Assembly (NCBI GenBank): GCA_963931865.1
Contig: OZ007508.1
Span: 19,236,762 to 19,300,761, forward strand
Length of the DNA: 64,000 bases
Source of the DNA: Axinella damicornis
Lineage: Eukaryota; Porifera; Demospongiae; Axinellida; Axinellidae
Direction: 5' to 3'
In this document: positions 1 through 11,956 of the stretch, in pieces
Position numbering within the stretch: position 1 is the first letter of the stretch
How the letters are laid out: every line of letters starts with the position of its first letter
Position numbers and translations under genes: made by a program
Notes under the pieces: generated by a model
Told to the model about the DNA's origin: nothing
The model's database searches: none
The model's input: only the letters and a program-made list of their open reading frames with translations

Positions 1-159
1 GCAGGGACAGTGCTGAATGCGCATGTGTGCCCGTTACATATACTTACTTCCTGCCGGACCATCTCGATAATTTTACGGTACTGGCCCAGCCCATTGACTG
101 CCACGCCCACGTCACATAATACACCCTGTACCAGTATAAATCCCTTTCTCCCCACTTAC

Positions 160-258
160 GGTGGACACCAGCTCGGAGCGGTTAGTGAGGGGAGTGTCAC
201 AGTTGGCACAGGAGTAAATTCTCGTCCCTCCGGGATGGTCCAGAAACACTCGTCCCAT
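160..258 (-). CDS. YPEL5: YPEL5-like (Yippee) protein, first coding exon, partial
   Basis: Read on the minus strand from the ATG at 258, the exon encodes [12 protein letters not shown], then CANCDT and NRSELVST. This matches the N-terminus of YPEL5, including the first CxxC of the Yippee zinc-binding fold. It ends at 160 on a codon boundary, followed by a GTAAGT donor. In YPEL5 the next residues are RFTGATG; they are not visible between 1 and 159, so the second exon lies beyond the left edge. YPEL5 is a small conserved protein reported as a partner of the CTLH/GID ubiquitin ligase. Only 33 residues are present, so the family is well supported but nothing can be said of the rest of the gene. 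Confidence 0.8.
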
Positions 259-684
259 GTCAGATGAACACGTAAACAAACCGCAAAACTTGTGCGAATT
301 TACACCAACACACGCTGAGGCGAGAGAATTGTTAAAACTGTGAGAAGGGATTCTTCAAAGTGGTAAAAACCTCTGAACCGTCTCAACGCCTCCCAGGAAC
401 GAAAATGGAGACTGGGAAAGACAGTCGAACAGAGTGAGTACAAATAGACGGGCACTCTGTAGTCAGGTCCGTAGTCAGGATCCCGTTCCAAATATTCCAT
501 TCCAGTCCCTGAACCAGGTCAGTTTTGCAGAAGTAGTAACATGTGCTAGTGGCAGGTAATTTATTGTGTCATTTACTGCTGCAGTCTTGCAACAACTCTT
601 TGTACTGCATCATTTATCCCCTCCTCCTCCCTCTCCCACAGGGCCACACACACTCACAGAGACAATAATACTGTCGCATTTAGC
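259..684. promoter_or_regulatory. Divergent promoter region between YPEL5-like and IARS2
   Basis: The two start codons (258 minus, 685 plus) face away from each other across 426 bases, so this interval must hold both 5' UTRs and probably a shared bidirectional promoter. No clear TATA box is seen. A 66-codon minus-strand reading frame (300-500) has no family resemblance and is more likely 5' UTR. A pyrimidine-rich stretch ending in CCCACAG (about 620-641) just upstream of the IARS2 ATG could be a splice acceptor for a 5' UTR intron. Confidence 0.5.
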
Positions 685-3600
685 ATGGCCTCAAAATACC
701 GACTACTCCTGCCCAAGACAAAGTTTCCTCTGAGAGTGAACCCTGTGACTCACGAACCTTCCATTCAACGAGCAGCCAATTTTGGAGGATTATACAAGTG
801 GCAGCAGCAGCGCAACACCGACAAGGTGTTCACCCTCCATGATGGTCCACCATATGCAAACGGTGAGCCCCACATGGGACACGTTCTGAACAAAGTCCTG
901 AAAGACATTGTCAACAGGTACAAGCTAATGAGGGGCTACAAACTGTTCTACCAGCCTGGATGGGACTGTCACGGGTTGCCGATCGAGCTGAAAGTGTGCC
1001 GAGATGTGGACTTCAAGAGTGCTTCTCCTCTAGAAATAAGATCAAAAGCGGCCGAGTTTGCTCAAACAACCCTTGAACTGCAGAAGGAGGCCTTCCAGAG
1101 ATGGGGTTGCTTGGGAGATTGGGATGCCCCCTATATCACAATGGATCGAGAGTACGAAGCTAACCAGCTTGGCGTCTTTTATCAGATGTTCAAGAAAGGG
1201 TGCATCTATCGTGGCTCCAAGCCAGTCTACTGGTCACCATCTTCGGGTACTGCATTAGCCGAAGCTGAGCTGGAGTACCACCATCGCACGAGCCGTGCTG
1301 TTTACGTCCTCTTCCCAATTACAAATTTGCCATCTGTTGATGCAAAGGAGAAGGACGTGTATGCGCTTGTTTGGACCACCACTGCCTGGACGTTGACAGC
1401 CAATCGAGCAATCTGCTACAATCCCGATCTGGAGTACTCCCTGATCAAGTTCGAAGCTGAGCAAGGGAAATCAAGGCTGTTTCTGGTTGGATCAGCATGT
1501 ATCCCAAGTCTTGAAGACATGCTGGGAAATGTCCAGATCATTTCCACCTTCTCCGGGTCAAACTTGGAAGGCACAGAGTACACTCACCCTTTGGATCGTG
1601 GCAGAGGAAGCATGCCATTCTTGCCAGGATCACATGTGACTGCACTGGAAGGAACAGGACTAGTGCACACTGCCCCCGCACATGGATTTGAGGATTACGA
1701 CATTGGAGTTCAGTACGGACTGGACTTACAGTGTAATGTGGATGACCATGGGAGGTACACCAGCGACGCTGGGCTAGGGTTAGAAAATCTATTTGTGCTC
1801 ACAGAAGGAAAACAAGCAATCATCTCAAAGTTTGAAGATGAAGGACTGCTTTTGCATAGGCACAGGTACCGCCATCGATACCCATTTGACTGGCGAACGA
1901 AGAAGGCAGTTGTCATTCGCTCCACAGAACAGTGGTTTGCAAATGTTAGCATTTTGAAGGAGGATGCCAAGGCTTCACTGGATGATGTCACCATGTATCC
2001 CTCCTCTGCGGCCAATCGTTTACTTGCGACACTAGATTCTCGGAATGATTGGTGTATCTCAAGGCAGAGAGTTTGGGGGGTGCCGATCCCGGTCTTCTAT
2101 CACAAGGAGAGTGGGGACGTTCTACTCACGGACGAGACAATGGCACACATTGAGAGCCTTGTTAGGGAACAAGGATCCGACTGCTGGTGGAAGCTACCCA
2201 TATCCGACCTCCTGCCTCCTTCACTGCAGTCACAGGCCAAGTTTTTCACCAAGGGGACGGACACAATGGATGTGTGGTTTGACAGTGGCTCCTCCTGGGC
2301 TTCTGTTCTGACGGAAAGTGGAAAGGTTGCGGACATGTACCTCGAAGGTTCGGACCAGCATCGTGGCTGGTTCCAGTCCTCACTGCTCACAAGCATTGCA
2401 GCTCAGGGGAAAGCCCCCTACAGGGCGGTGGTCACCCACGGGTTCGTCCTTGACGGAAATGGAGTGAAAATGTCAAAGTCGGTTGGAAATGTGATCAATC
2501 CTGACGACATCATCAACAGGAAAGGATTTGGTGCTGATGTGATGCGAATGTGGGTAGCCTCCTCTAATTTCACTGCAGATGTTGCTCTGAGTGAAGGTAT
2601 CTTGCAACAGAGTGACAACTTCGTACAGAAGGTCCGCAACACTTGCCGATTCATGCTGGGGAATCTCTTCGACTTCGACCCAACGAAACACATGGTGCCC
2701 CACTCTCGACTTTCCAGGCTAGACCAATTCATCCTTCATGTCATCCACGATTACTGCTCTGGAGCAACCCAGGCTTATGATTCCTTGACATTTTCTCGTC
2801 TCTATCACCTCCTGCTCCGCATTGTACCCAACGATCTTTCCTCCTTCTATTTTGATGCCATCAAAGATTGCCTCTACTGCGACCAACCAGACAGCGCTAC
2901 ACGAAGGTCCACCCAGACAACCCTCCATCACGTCCTGCACTACTTTACAAAGTCCATTGCTCCCGTCACCCCCCACCTCGCTGAGGAGGTTGCCCAACAC
3001 TACCCATTTGGGTTTGAGCAAGGTTCGTGGTAGCTAGTAGCACTCACCCTGCCAGGCTGAGCAGGTTGTCCAGCGCTCTCTTAGCATTTGAGCAATGTTC
3101 GTAGTGGTAGCACATAGTCTAAACTCCTGTCTGCAGTGAGATTTCCCACAGACATAAAGATGTGTATGACATGCATGGTCGACACATCGAAACGTGACCT
3201 CCTCTGTTTCTGCATCCCTTTATTTATGGGTGGATTCCATAGCATAATATTATAGGCAAAACGGTCATGTGATGTGGATATTGACCAATCAGTAGATGAT
3301 GCGTTTTTCCGCTGGATTCTTTGCTTGGCATGTGGATCACATGTTTCTAAGCCAGAGAGTTTGGTTGGAAAACTGCATATTCTTTGCTATTGTGCAGGTA
3401 GTGTCTTCAAGTCCGGTTGGTTGGACTGTCCGGCTGAGTGGTCCCAGCCACAGCTGGTGGCGGAGTTTGAAGCCATTCGTGCAGTGAAGGCCATCACCAA
3501 CAAGGCACTTGATCTTGCTCGTTCCAAGAAGTTAATCCGCAGCTCCCGGGATGCCGAAGTAGCCATTGTCACGGACTCCAAACTGCTCGAGCAACTACTG

Positions 3601-3897
3601 GACTATCACATACAAGCACCTTCGGCAAGAGAGGGATCTGTCGAATGCAGCCTGAGAAATATCCTCTTTGTATCTAGGATTTCATTGTCTGCCATGGAGG
3701 GTCACCAGGGGTCCAAGGAGAGCGGAGAGGTCACCTACGAGGGAGAGACAAGTACCGTTGAGGTGATGGTATGCCCTGCATCCTGGTCTGGACATTGCAA
3801 GTGTCCACGTTGCTGGAAGTACACTAGCACTGAGGAGGGAAGCGTTTGTGATCGCTGTGGGACTGTGGAGGAACAAATGGGAGGGTATGGGGACTAG
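685..3897 (+). CDS. IARS2: Isoleucyl-tRNA synthetase, mitochondrial type
   Basis: This class I aminoacyl-tRNA synthetase charges tRNA-Ile with isoleucine in mitochondria. Two exons are modelled: 685-3022 and 3398-3897. The intron has a GTTCGT donor, and the split codon reads G|GT, giving a 945-residue protein (human IARS2 is about 1010). Visible landmarks are the HIGH motif as HMGH (about residues 63-66) in PYANGEPHMGH, GWDCHGLPIE, the editing-domain block GLVHTAPAHG, WCISRQRVWGVPIPVF, KMSKS (about 595-599), and a C-terminal zinc finger CPRCWKY...CDRC (about 914-932). The zinc finger is characteristic of the bacterial/mitochondrial form rather than the cytosolic one. The ATG chosen is the first in frame. 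The region before FTLHDGPPYANG is shorter than in human, so an upstream targeting exon is possible, although the first 20 residues are basic. The gene converges on EOGT, 590 bases away. Confidence 0.95.
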
Positions 3898-4487
3898 AGT
3901 TCTCACACAAGAGACATATAGTGTATCAGTGGTGTCATTGTGTAATCTGCACAGCATTTGGACCCATAATAACTCAATCCAAGCACAATGATGCAATACA
4001 TGCAAGGCTCGAGGGCATGCCCTATCATGAATCTTGTATGCAACAATATTGTACGACTGCATGCACCAGCAGCATATATAGTGCGCTCCAGCCAGCCTCG
4101 TTGCCACATATACATCTGTATGCTGTATGTACCTGTGTACGTACATGGTGACATGCACATAGTCCAGTGACTTCTTTTACAGCTGTACGGAGTCTTGATC
4201 AGGGAAAGAATGTACGGCCATGTGAGCATGCAGGAGTATGGATGGTTGTCCACTCGGGACAACCCTTGATGGATTACATCCTGGATCATCAGATCACTGG
4301 TTCTGCAGACATGCACCATGACACCTGCCCATGGCAGTAAAACTGTTGCCCACACAGAATGAGAAAGTTTCTTGTTTCACAAGATATGCCATGTTTCAAT
4401 CTATTATAACCTGCCGTGTAGCCATTACATCATCCTCCGCTAGGAACAAGACTACAAGATGGTAAAAAAGCTAACGTGAGATAACAA
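3898..4487. other. Convergent intergenic spacer IARS2/EOGT
   Basis: This is the space between two stop codons facing each other. Open frames occur on both strands (for example 3682-4158 minus) but show no family resemblance and overlap the IARS2 end, so they are treated as chance. The spacer presumably contains both 3' UTRs. No conserved element was recognised. Confidence 0.5.
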
Positions 4488-6027
4488 TCATCCATCCTTG
4501 AAACTGAAAATGTTATGGGAGAGAGCAGCTGTCTTCCTTTCTATTACGCCATCAGCTAGTTGTAGGACCAGTCTCATGAACTCCTCCACATCAAACGTAT
4601 AGTTGGTGAACTTGGCATGAGGGGTGTTCATTGTGGGGTGGTAGCCCTGCAGAGTGTGTGTGTGTGTGAATGGTATTGTGCATGAGCGTATATACACATG
4701 CAAGGTGAGTGTGTGAGACATGTCTCCTCAGACCCAAGATTTCTCCCAGGCCCATGGTCCCCCCACCGACTCCGGCCCGTGATTGATTTTCCAGTCCCCC
4801 CAGTTCCATGATTACAGTATCATGACCACTACCTCTTGGTGAGACCATGTTATATCCCATGCAGGCCTTACCTCTGCTTCCTTCTCCATTTTGCTGCCAT
4901 CCTCCCAAGTGATATAGGGGACACCCCTGAGCATACAAGGTGGACAATCAGGTTGTACAATCTTTTGCGTCATCCAGCTGCTGTTATGCACGCACTCTCA
5001 TCACACACGCACACACATACACATGCGCACACACACACACACACACATGCACACACAGCACATGATTACCTCAGTCTGGCCAGATCATGGTAACATCTCG
5101 GGTCCTCGGTGTTGTAGCTACACCCACAACAAGATAATGGAGAGACAAACGATTCAGTAAACAGCATCAAGGGGATGTCTATGATGATCACTCCCCCCCC
5201 CCCCCATGACACCAGGTGGCTAGACCATCCAAGTCCTTACATTTCAAAAGCTCCAGCCCAGTCAGGTAGAAACAGCAGGTGGGTGAGGCCAGAACCATGG
5301 ATGCCCATGAATATATCTGAGTTGTGACTGGACTGGGAGGAGAGGGAGAGGGTAACTGGGAGGGAGGGGGGAGAGGAGGGATAGGAGAGAAGGGACGAGG
5401 GGAGGGAGGAGAGGAGGAGGGAAGGGGAAGAGAGGATCGAGGGAGAGGAGAGAAAGGGAAGAGAGGAGAGAGGGAGGAGGCTACGATGTACCTGTATTTG
5501 GTCCAGGAAGGGGTACACTCTATACAGGGGGAGAAGGAGGAGGTCAAATGTCAGCGCCAAGTCTATGTGCATGATGATTATGGCACTTACTTTGTCTTGT
5601 AGTCCACCACCCTGACATCAAAGTAGCCAACTGTCTTCATCGCACTCACCAGCTAGGAGACAAGGGGGAGGGGGGGGGGGGGGGGGGGGGGCTTACACTC
5701 CACAGGCAAGGTGGGAGGCAGGTCATGATGGGACGGAAGTGGGCACACTTACCCCCACACATACCCACACCTTCACACACCCACCTCCTTCTGATACTCC
5801 CACACCCCTAATCCACCCACACATCCTCACACTCTCACACACCACCTCCTTCTCATTGACAATCCTCCTGTGCTTGGTGCTCCTGGAGAGGAGGGTGACC
5901 CTCACTCTGCTGGGGGGAGAGGGCTCCTGGGAGATACCTAGCCGGGGGAGGATGTGCTTGCTGAATGCTTGCATCAGGCCTGAGCCATGGCAACCAGGGA
6001 CCTGGTGTGTGTGTGTGTGTGTGTGTT

Positions 6028-6063
<36 letters not shown>

Positions 6064-9000
6064 AGAAAGGAGTAGTGAGGGAGGGGCAAGGAGAGGGAGG
6101 GAGAAGGGGAGGGAAGAGGGGGAAAGAATGGAAAGGGTAGAGGGGGTGGAGGGGAGGAGAGAAGGAGAGGGAGGAGGAGGGAGAGGAGAGAAGGGGGAGG
6201 GAGGGCCGGACGATAAAGGAATGGAACCAGGTGTATTATATCACAGTCCCAGTGTCACAGTAACACTCACCAGGTACGTGTTGTAATAGAGTCCGTGTCT
6301 CATTCTTGCCAGCAGCGGGAAGACAACGTCCTTGAAACACATCTGAGACACGAGCAATGAAAGATGTCACAGTGTGCACCTGCTGAAATGACTCATTTTC
6401 TGCTAGTACCATCATTGCCATGCCAACATGCCAATACTGCTGGATTGGCTTGTTTTGCATGCAATACTGTGTACATGTATGCGGAAGTGACATCTCAGCT
6501 CCATTCTTGAAATACATGTGACATGATATTTCCCATTACCATATACGCAACATGACAAGGTCACACCCAACACATCTTGGCTAGTACGTAGCAGAAACCG
6601 TGAACTTAAGACTAATGAAGTCTCAATCCGACCATAGATAGTATGTATGCATGTACTATCCGTGTATCTACAGACCAGGATGACATCCCTAAAAGCGGTG
6701 TACGGTTCAAGGAGGTCATGGTCCTTGGTACGTACCAACTACCTACTTCAGAGTTTCTGTTGGAAGCCCAACAAGTAGCCATTAATTTTCACTGCACAAA
6801 ACTGGGGCTGCCTTCATCAGGACACAGCACATGCACAGTACTGTTGAAAAATTTTGGAAACTGGAACCATATTACTACAATATACAGCTGACGTTTATCC
6901 CTGGGTTGCCCCTGGTCACATAGTCCATCTCTATCGCTCACTCTTTTTCCGTCAAAGTCGGACAGTCTCTGGAGAGGGTGCTGTGAAAATGCCTTCCAAG
7001 CTTCACCAAATAGCTCAGGATAATACCTGTACGACTGCAATGGATATACAGGACAGCAATGATGTCATGATAAAGACATTAGTGCATGCAGTGGTGGTGT
7101 AGCTATGGTGATGTAACTATGATGTAATGGACAATGTGATAAAGACTGGTCTACCAAACCTATACATCGAGGAGGTGCGTAGAGTTCGTTGAATTGAATA
7201 TTATTGTGCACGTGCAAGTGAAATCCGCTGATTTAAAATTTACGGTAAGTGCAAGATCCAAGCAAGCAAACAAGCATACACACACACAGCGCAATGAAGT
7301 CACGCTAGTGTGGGGCTCGCTCAGGCTCACCCCAATTATGAACATCATGAGTGCTGGTAGTCATGGTACAGACCCTCGCACATGGAGTGCTGGGGGCGTG
7401 GTCTACTTTGCACTCTTGTGTCAACTTCCAACCAAATTCGGCTTTGACGGCCTTAGTAGCAACAGGTACAAAACATATTCTAGAGTGAGGGTGCTAATAC
7501 CACAAGTCTGAAACAGCTGTTGTGCAGTAAACTGTTTGATCACTGAACCGACATGTGGAGATTGACACAGTACCCTCACTGTAGCCTGCATTCGTCCCTG
7601 TTTCATGTATTAAGATGGCCTTGGAATTAAGTTGGCCTTGGAATTAAGTTGGCTGAATTTGGTCGGAATGTTGAGAATAGTCATAATACCATACTCTGGG
7701 CTGTGAGGCGTGTTTCTGTTCCACGACGATTGTTGTTGCTAACGCTAGATAATTAGGTTTAGGAACAAGTGAGTCTGAAGGCAATTAAAATGGATTGGTT
7801 GATCAGTACATGATGGGTGAGCATGGATCAACACAAGCGTCGTCTAGACTGGACTAACCTCATTCCCAGCACATGGGAGTGCCTGGGAATGAGGTTTCTG
7901 GTGGATTACACTCTTTACTATCACAAAATGACCATATATTACTGCATGCCATCAGCAAGCGTAGATAACCTGCAAGTCCTATAGTGGTTTTACTACCACC
8001 AACTCTGCACGCAGTATGACGTGGCAATCAGCCGTGAATATGATTAACTGGATACTGTCACAGCGACCTATGTAGCAGTAGGTGTCGATACGTGTAAACA
8101 TGTACGCATGTTACCACAGCAATCATATTAAGTATGTGTCCACTGATTTGCTACATTATACTGCACGGATGATGAATCACATACACATGTAGGAGTTGTG
8201 CACAAATGTACATCGCACCCTTCGTTATCTCTCAAGTTGGTGTGGATGTTGTCACATGACGAAGCTGTGACTCATAGTGTCCCACATGACTATGTGGATG
8301 TTGTCACATGATGAAGCTGTGACTCACAGTGTCCCACATGACTGTGGATGTTGTCACATGATGAAGCTGTGACTCACAGTGTCCCACATGACTATGTGGA
8401 TGTTGTCACATGATGAAGCTGTGACTCACAGTGTCCCACATGACTATGTGGATGTCGTCGCTGAAGGATCCGTTGATGTGCTGTGAGGCGTAGAGGTTGA
8501 AGAAGTCACAGAAATGGTGGTAGAGGTTCACTCCTGCAGTTTGGTTGGAATGGCATAATGACTGGAGATTCTTATTGGAGTCTATGTATAGTGTTGTCTC
8601 GGAAGATAATGGCAGTGGTTAGGATTCTAGCTAATCAAGCACAGGCCACACTTCCACCTACAACCCCTATTCACCTGCATCACTCTGGCTGCCAACTTAC
8701 CAAGTGACTGAAGGTCCGCTGATATGGAATTTAGCTGACCAACATGGCCACCAATCCAATACCGGCCTACAACTTGGCTCTATATTCCCTTTCAGAACTT
8801 ATTTTGGTCGACACACGTGGAGCACCCCTACACTCGACCATAGTAAGATATCTTAAGGTAGCATTGGCCAGCATACCAGCGTCCAGTTTGATGAAAATGG
8901 TCGGCTTGGTGACAATCTCGTCACAGTGCTTCCTGCTGGTGGGCTTGTAACCCAGCGAGGTGTACTGCTCCAGCTCAGCATACCTGAGCATGTGCGTGCA

Positions 9001-11685
9001 ATTTGTGTGTGATATTCATGGCCTGAGATTGTGCACTCTGGTCAGTCATGTTAGCTATCACATAGGTATAGTAGTTTCCAACTCTTGGTATACTGGTGTG
9101 TACAAGCTAGATTTACTGGTGTGCACAAGCTACGTGTACAAACTGATTTACTGGTGTGTACAAGCTAGATTACTGGTATGTACAAGTGTGGTTAGTTGTT
9201 GTAAATTTGTATGTAGTTATAATTATGTAGTTCATACAAGGTGTAAACTACATACCTGTAGCTTGTACACAGGAACAAGAGTTGGAGCTGTGCATGTGCT
9301 TGCAATGGCTTCATGTTTTGCATAATAAACAAGGTTAGGGCTCACCATGACTGCAGTGGTGACTTGTGATCCCCATGCTCGTGGTGGAGCTTGGAGTTGA
9401 ATTCACAGTGACCCCCAATCTCCCCCTCACGAAATATGTCCTCTAGAAAGCTATACGTGAAGAAGAAAAAACCCGATACAGCGAGCCACACTGATAGTTC
9501 ATGGTCAGTATAAAGGCCTTTCAGATGTACATGTACACTTATCACAGTGTGTGGTGTAGGCGCCTTTGCCATTTACATGGCGTAAGCGACTCACCTGTGA
9601 ACATATACAGCTAACGAACATGCAGTAGTTTGCAATATCCTGTGCTTAGACTTTCAAGTACAAAGGTCCTTTCCGTCAATAATAACATATGCACATGAAC
9701 CAATTTGGATCTTGGATTCCCCATACATAGCCATAGTGATATAGCCAATAGCTGACTACTTCCAAGGACAATCAATCACCAGCAGCCACTCAGCAAGCCC
9801 CGCCTGCAGCTTCTGGATCACTGACCACCGAGAAGCCCAGCAAAGGGAACAGAAACCACTGATCATATTCACTGTCCAACAGCAACAAACACTCAGTCCA
9901 TGACATTACTGGAGAAGACAGGCCATACGTTCTGGGACCATCAAATCTGAACGAAATGCACAACACACCCCACACCTGCCACTGTGGATTCTGTTCTGTC
10001 TATAAGATTTCTGTTGACTGAGACTGAGGTTGGGCATTGTTACTGGATGTATAAAAGTTCTTCCAACATTGCAGTCAGAACCCTTCTTCGTACCCCCTTC
10101 CTCTCTTCCTCACCTCTGCCCCACTCCCTCCATTCCTCCTTCCTCATCTCCTCCCATCTCCTCCTCCCTCCCCTCTTGCTCCCCCTCCCTCTCCCTCCCC
10201 TCTTGGTCCCCCTCCCTCTCCCTCCCCTCCCTCCCCTCTTGTTCCCCCTCCCTCTCCCTCTCCTCTTGCCCTCCCTCCTGCATCCACAATGGACCTAGAG
10301 ATGGAATTACTTGGCTAAATGTTAAGGAACCAGTAGGCCAGCATGCAATAGTCTCACACTTCTCCATTCAAATGGGAGGGTTCTGGGAATGAGGCTTGGC
10401 TACGAACCTGCTGTACCGTCCCTCTTGTTGGCTCATTTCTTTGAACCTCCGAAAGTCGATATACAAGTTCCTAGCTCGGCAGTACCTCAAGTGGGCGGAG
10501 CACTGCAACAAAGAGTCACCCTGTATGTGGGACAAGCAACAAAAACATCACTCCATTCTGCAGTGACACAGGATGCACACATGGAAGAGAGTGGACATGC
10601 CCTTGTAAAATTACACACACCTAGTACACGTATGCCTTATAAGGAGATCCTATCTGCTGCGAACAGTGAGTGACACAGAGACCAGCTAGGCTTCCATATT
10701 CGATGGCCATCATACTTCAACACATATATATCTGCGAGAGGGTTGACCTTTGCCTGTGGTTTGCAGAGGGTCATCATGGAGTCTACCACGTCCTTCACGT
10801 AGCCAAAGTCTCCTTGGCGCCAGAACATCTCATGCTTCTCCTCCATGTTGGAGGCCCTGAGGGAGGGTGGGAGCTCAGAGAGGAATGGCCCACTTTGTGT
10901 ACCATTAGCCTCGTAGCCAGGGCAGGGCCTGGGTATGAGCCTTGCACCCAGGGTAGCCTCATACTCAGGGCACGGCCTGGGTATGAGCCTTGTACCCAGG
11001 GCAGGGCCTGGGTACAAGGCTAATGCACCACCTATTTCAAGGATCATAGCCTGTAGAAGGGTTTTCAAATGGGAGCAAGTTTTTTTTGACGGCCAAAAAG
11101 AGTCCTTGGTCATTACTGTACCTCCAATGCTTGATTGAGGGCTCAATGGACGAAGACAAAGATGGCTGCCATGCCTCCTTAATATCAGATTCTGAACCAT
11201 TGAACGTTGTCACTCAGGGTTCGTCTTGGTCCCTAGATCACCCTTCAATTAGCAGTCAAATGCTTTTAACCGCTCAGCCACCAGCCATCCCTATTGCTTG
11301 ATTCCATTTTTGATTCCGCTTCTACACACTACGAGATAAGTGACTACCCCTTGCTTAGCATACGTACCAAGGTCTGGGAGGTTCATCACAACAAGGTACA
11401 AACAGCCTCTTTTCTTTTGTGCATCCCTTCTCATACCCCCAGCACAGATCAACCTAAAAGGCATTGGTTGGAAAAATCGCATGCTGTAAACCATCAGTGC
11501 TGGCTGAAGACACTGGTGCAGTAAGACACCTGAGGTTCTTGACAGTGCTCCTTCTCGACACAGTGACCCTGCGTCTTGTCCGCCAGCATGCGGGATACAG
11601 TGCTTCCATCATGCGCCGTCACACTACTGTACCCCCACATGAACACAACCCAGCTGCGAAACACCGCGGTAAAAACCTTCTGCAT
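4488..11685 (-). CDS. EOGT: EGF-domain-specific O-GlcNAc transferase (EOGT), 16 exons
   Basis: This GT61-family enzyme of the ER lumen transfers GlcNAc from UDP-GlcNAc to Ser/Thr of EGF repeats, for example in Notch. Exons in transcript order: 11685-11530, 11453-11368, 10856-10748, 10502-10408, 9450-9346, 8983-8877, 8533-8430, 7034-6942, 6342-6271, 6001-5846, 5652-5591, 5519-5492, 5332-5241, 5117-5070, 4926-4872, 4646-4488. They sum to 1527 bases with consistent phases: 508 residues plus stop (human 527). Residues 1-24 look like a signal peptide. Family blocks in order are [48 protein letters not shown] (about 221-233), [44 protein letters not shown] (about 395-414), and [12 protein letters not shown] near the end. 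The fourth exon, 10856-10748, uses a weak donor (GTCAAC) and 5519-5492 is a 28-base microexon. The C-terminus ends FSFKDG, without the KDEL-like signal of vertebrate EOGT. Confidence 0.93.
5664..5691. repeat. Poly-G run beside an EOGT splice acceptor
   Basis: A nearly pure G run on the plus strand is poly-C on the EOGT sense strand. It lies about ten bases upstream of the CTCCTAG acceptor of the exon starting at 5652, so it serves as the polypyrimidine tract. Homopolymer length is likely to be unreliable in the assembly. Confidence 0.8.
6004..6062. repeat. (TG)n plus poly-G tract, polypyrimidine tract of an EOGT acceptor
   Basis: The plus strand reads (TG)n at 6004-6026, then a G run at about 6030-6062. 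On the EOGT sense strand this is poly-C followed by (CA)n ending in CACCAG, directly joined to the exon that starts at 6001. A purine-rich GGGA/GGAG stretch continues to about 6205, the sense-strand CT-rich upstream part of the same intron. Confidence 0.8.
8243..8448. repeat. 52-bp minisatellite copying an EOGT exon end and 5' splice site
   Basis: Four units start at 8243, 8295, 8345 and 8397 (52, 50, 52 and 52 bases). On the EOGT sense strand each contains the last codons of exon 8533-8430 (HIVMWDT) followed by the donor GTGAGT. The unit at 8397-8448 contains the true exon end at 8430. The three units further downstream in the intron are near-identical copies. Reading past the true donor gives VSHSFIM and then a stop. 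Confidence 0.9.
9091..9255. repeat. Degenerate tandem repeat around TACTGGTGTGTACAAGCTAG
   Basis: Inside an EOGT intron, variants of a unit containing TACTGGTGTGTACAAGCTAG recur about four times between 9091 and 9190, followed by related inverted pieces (CTTGTACAC, near 9262). It lies just outside the exon that starts at 8983 and does not overlap coding sequence. Confidence 0.6.
10908..11024. repeat. Tandem copies of the CCTGGGTATGAGCCT / AGCCTCGT palindromic repeat
   Basis: In an EOGT intron, the blocks GGCCTGGGTATGAGCCTTG and ACCCAGGGCAGGGCCTGGGTA alternate, building two to three overlapping hairpins. It belongs to the dispersed AGCCTCGTTCCCAG family seen at many other sites in the window. 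Confidence 0.7.
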
Positions 11686-11956
11686 CTTCAGAGCTCTGAT
11701 CCTCCCCGGCCCCCTTGCAGATTTTCCACGCGAAAATATTTCAGAGTACCGAATAATTAGAACCAATTTTCAAATTGATAATGATTAGTACCTAATTAGC
11801 AAAGGCGCAGCTAGCTTTTGGCTGAGAGAATTGTGTATTGAAAGTCAGCAACCAGCCGCCCAGTATTTATATTGAGCCGAGTGGCAATAATAGTTTTTAG
11901 TTTACTGCGTTGAATGGTATTTTTGTGAGCAAAAAGGGCGGAAAATTTTATAAATT
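11686..11956. promoter_or_regulatory. Divergent promoter region between EOGT and the PH-domain exons
   Basis: The EOGT ATG (11685, minus) and the PH-exon ATG (11957, plus) lie back to back across 271 bases. The interval contains AT-rich segments (GAATAATTAG, TAATGATTAG) and AAATTTTATAAATT immediately before the plus-strand ATG, which could be TATA-like. The arrangement implies a shared bidirectional promoter. Confidence 0.55.

Noticed and set aside
34..98. Possible minus-strand exon reading VNGLGQYRKIIEMVRQE before a GTAAGT
   Set aside because: It does not match YPEL5 after residue 33 and has no partner exon in the window; kept only as a note that an unknown exon may lie inside the YPEL5 intron.
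300..500. 66-codon minus-strand ORF upstream of YPEL5
   Set aside because: No family resemblance, lies in the divergent promoter interval and stops before the YPEL5 ATG in another frame; probably 5' UTR.
3903..4355. 150-codon minus-strand ORF near the IARS2 3' end
   Set aside because: Cys/Tyr-rich low-information translation, overlapped by another frame, no splice or family support.
8243..8448. Spaced repeats resembling a CRISPR array
   Set aside because: The repeats are head-to-tail with no spacers and contain an exon end; it is a minisatellite.
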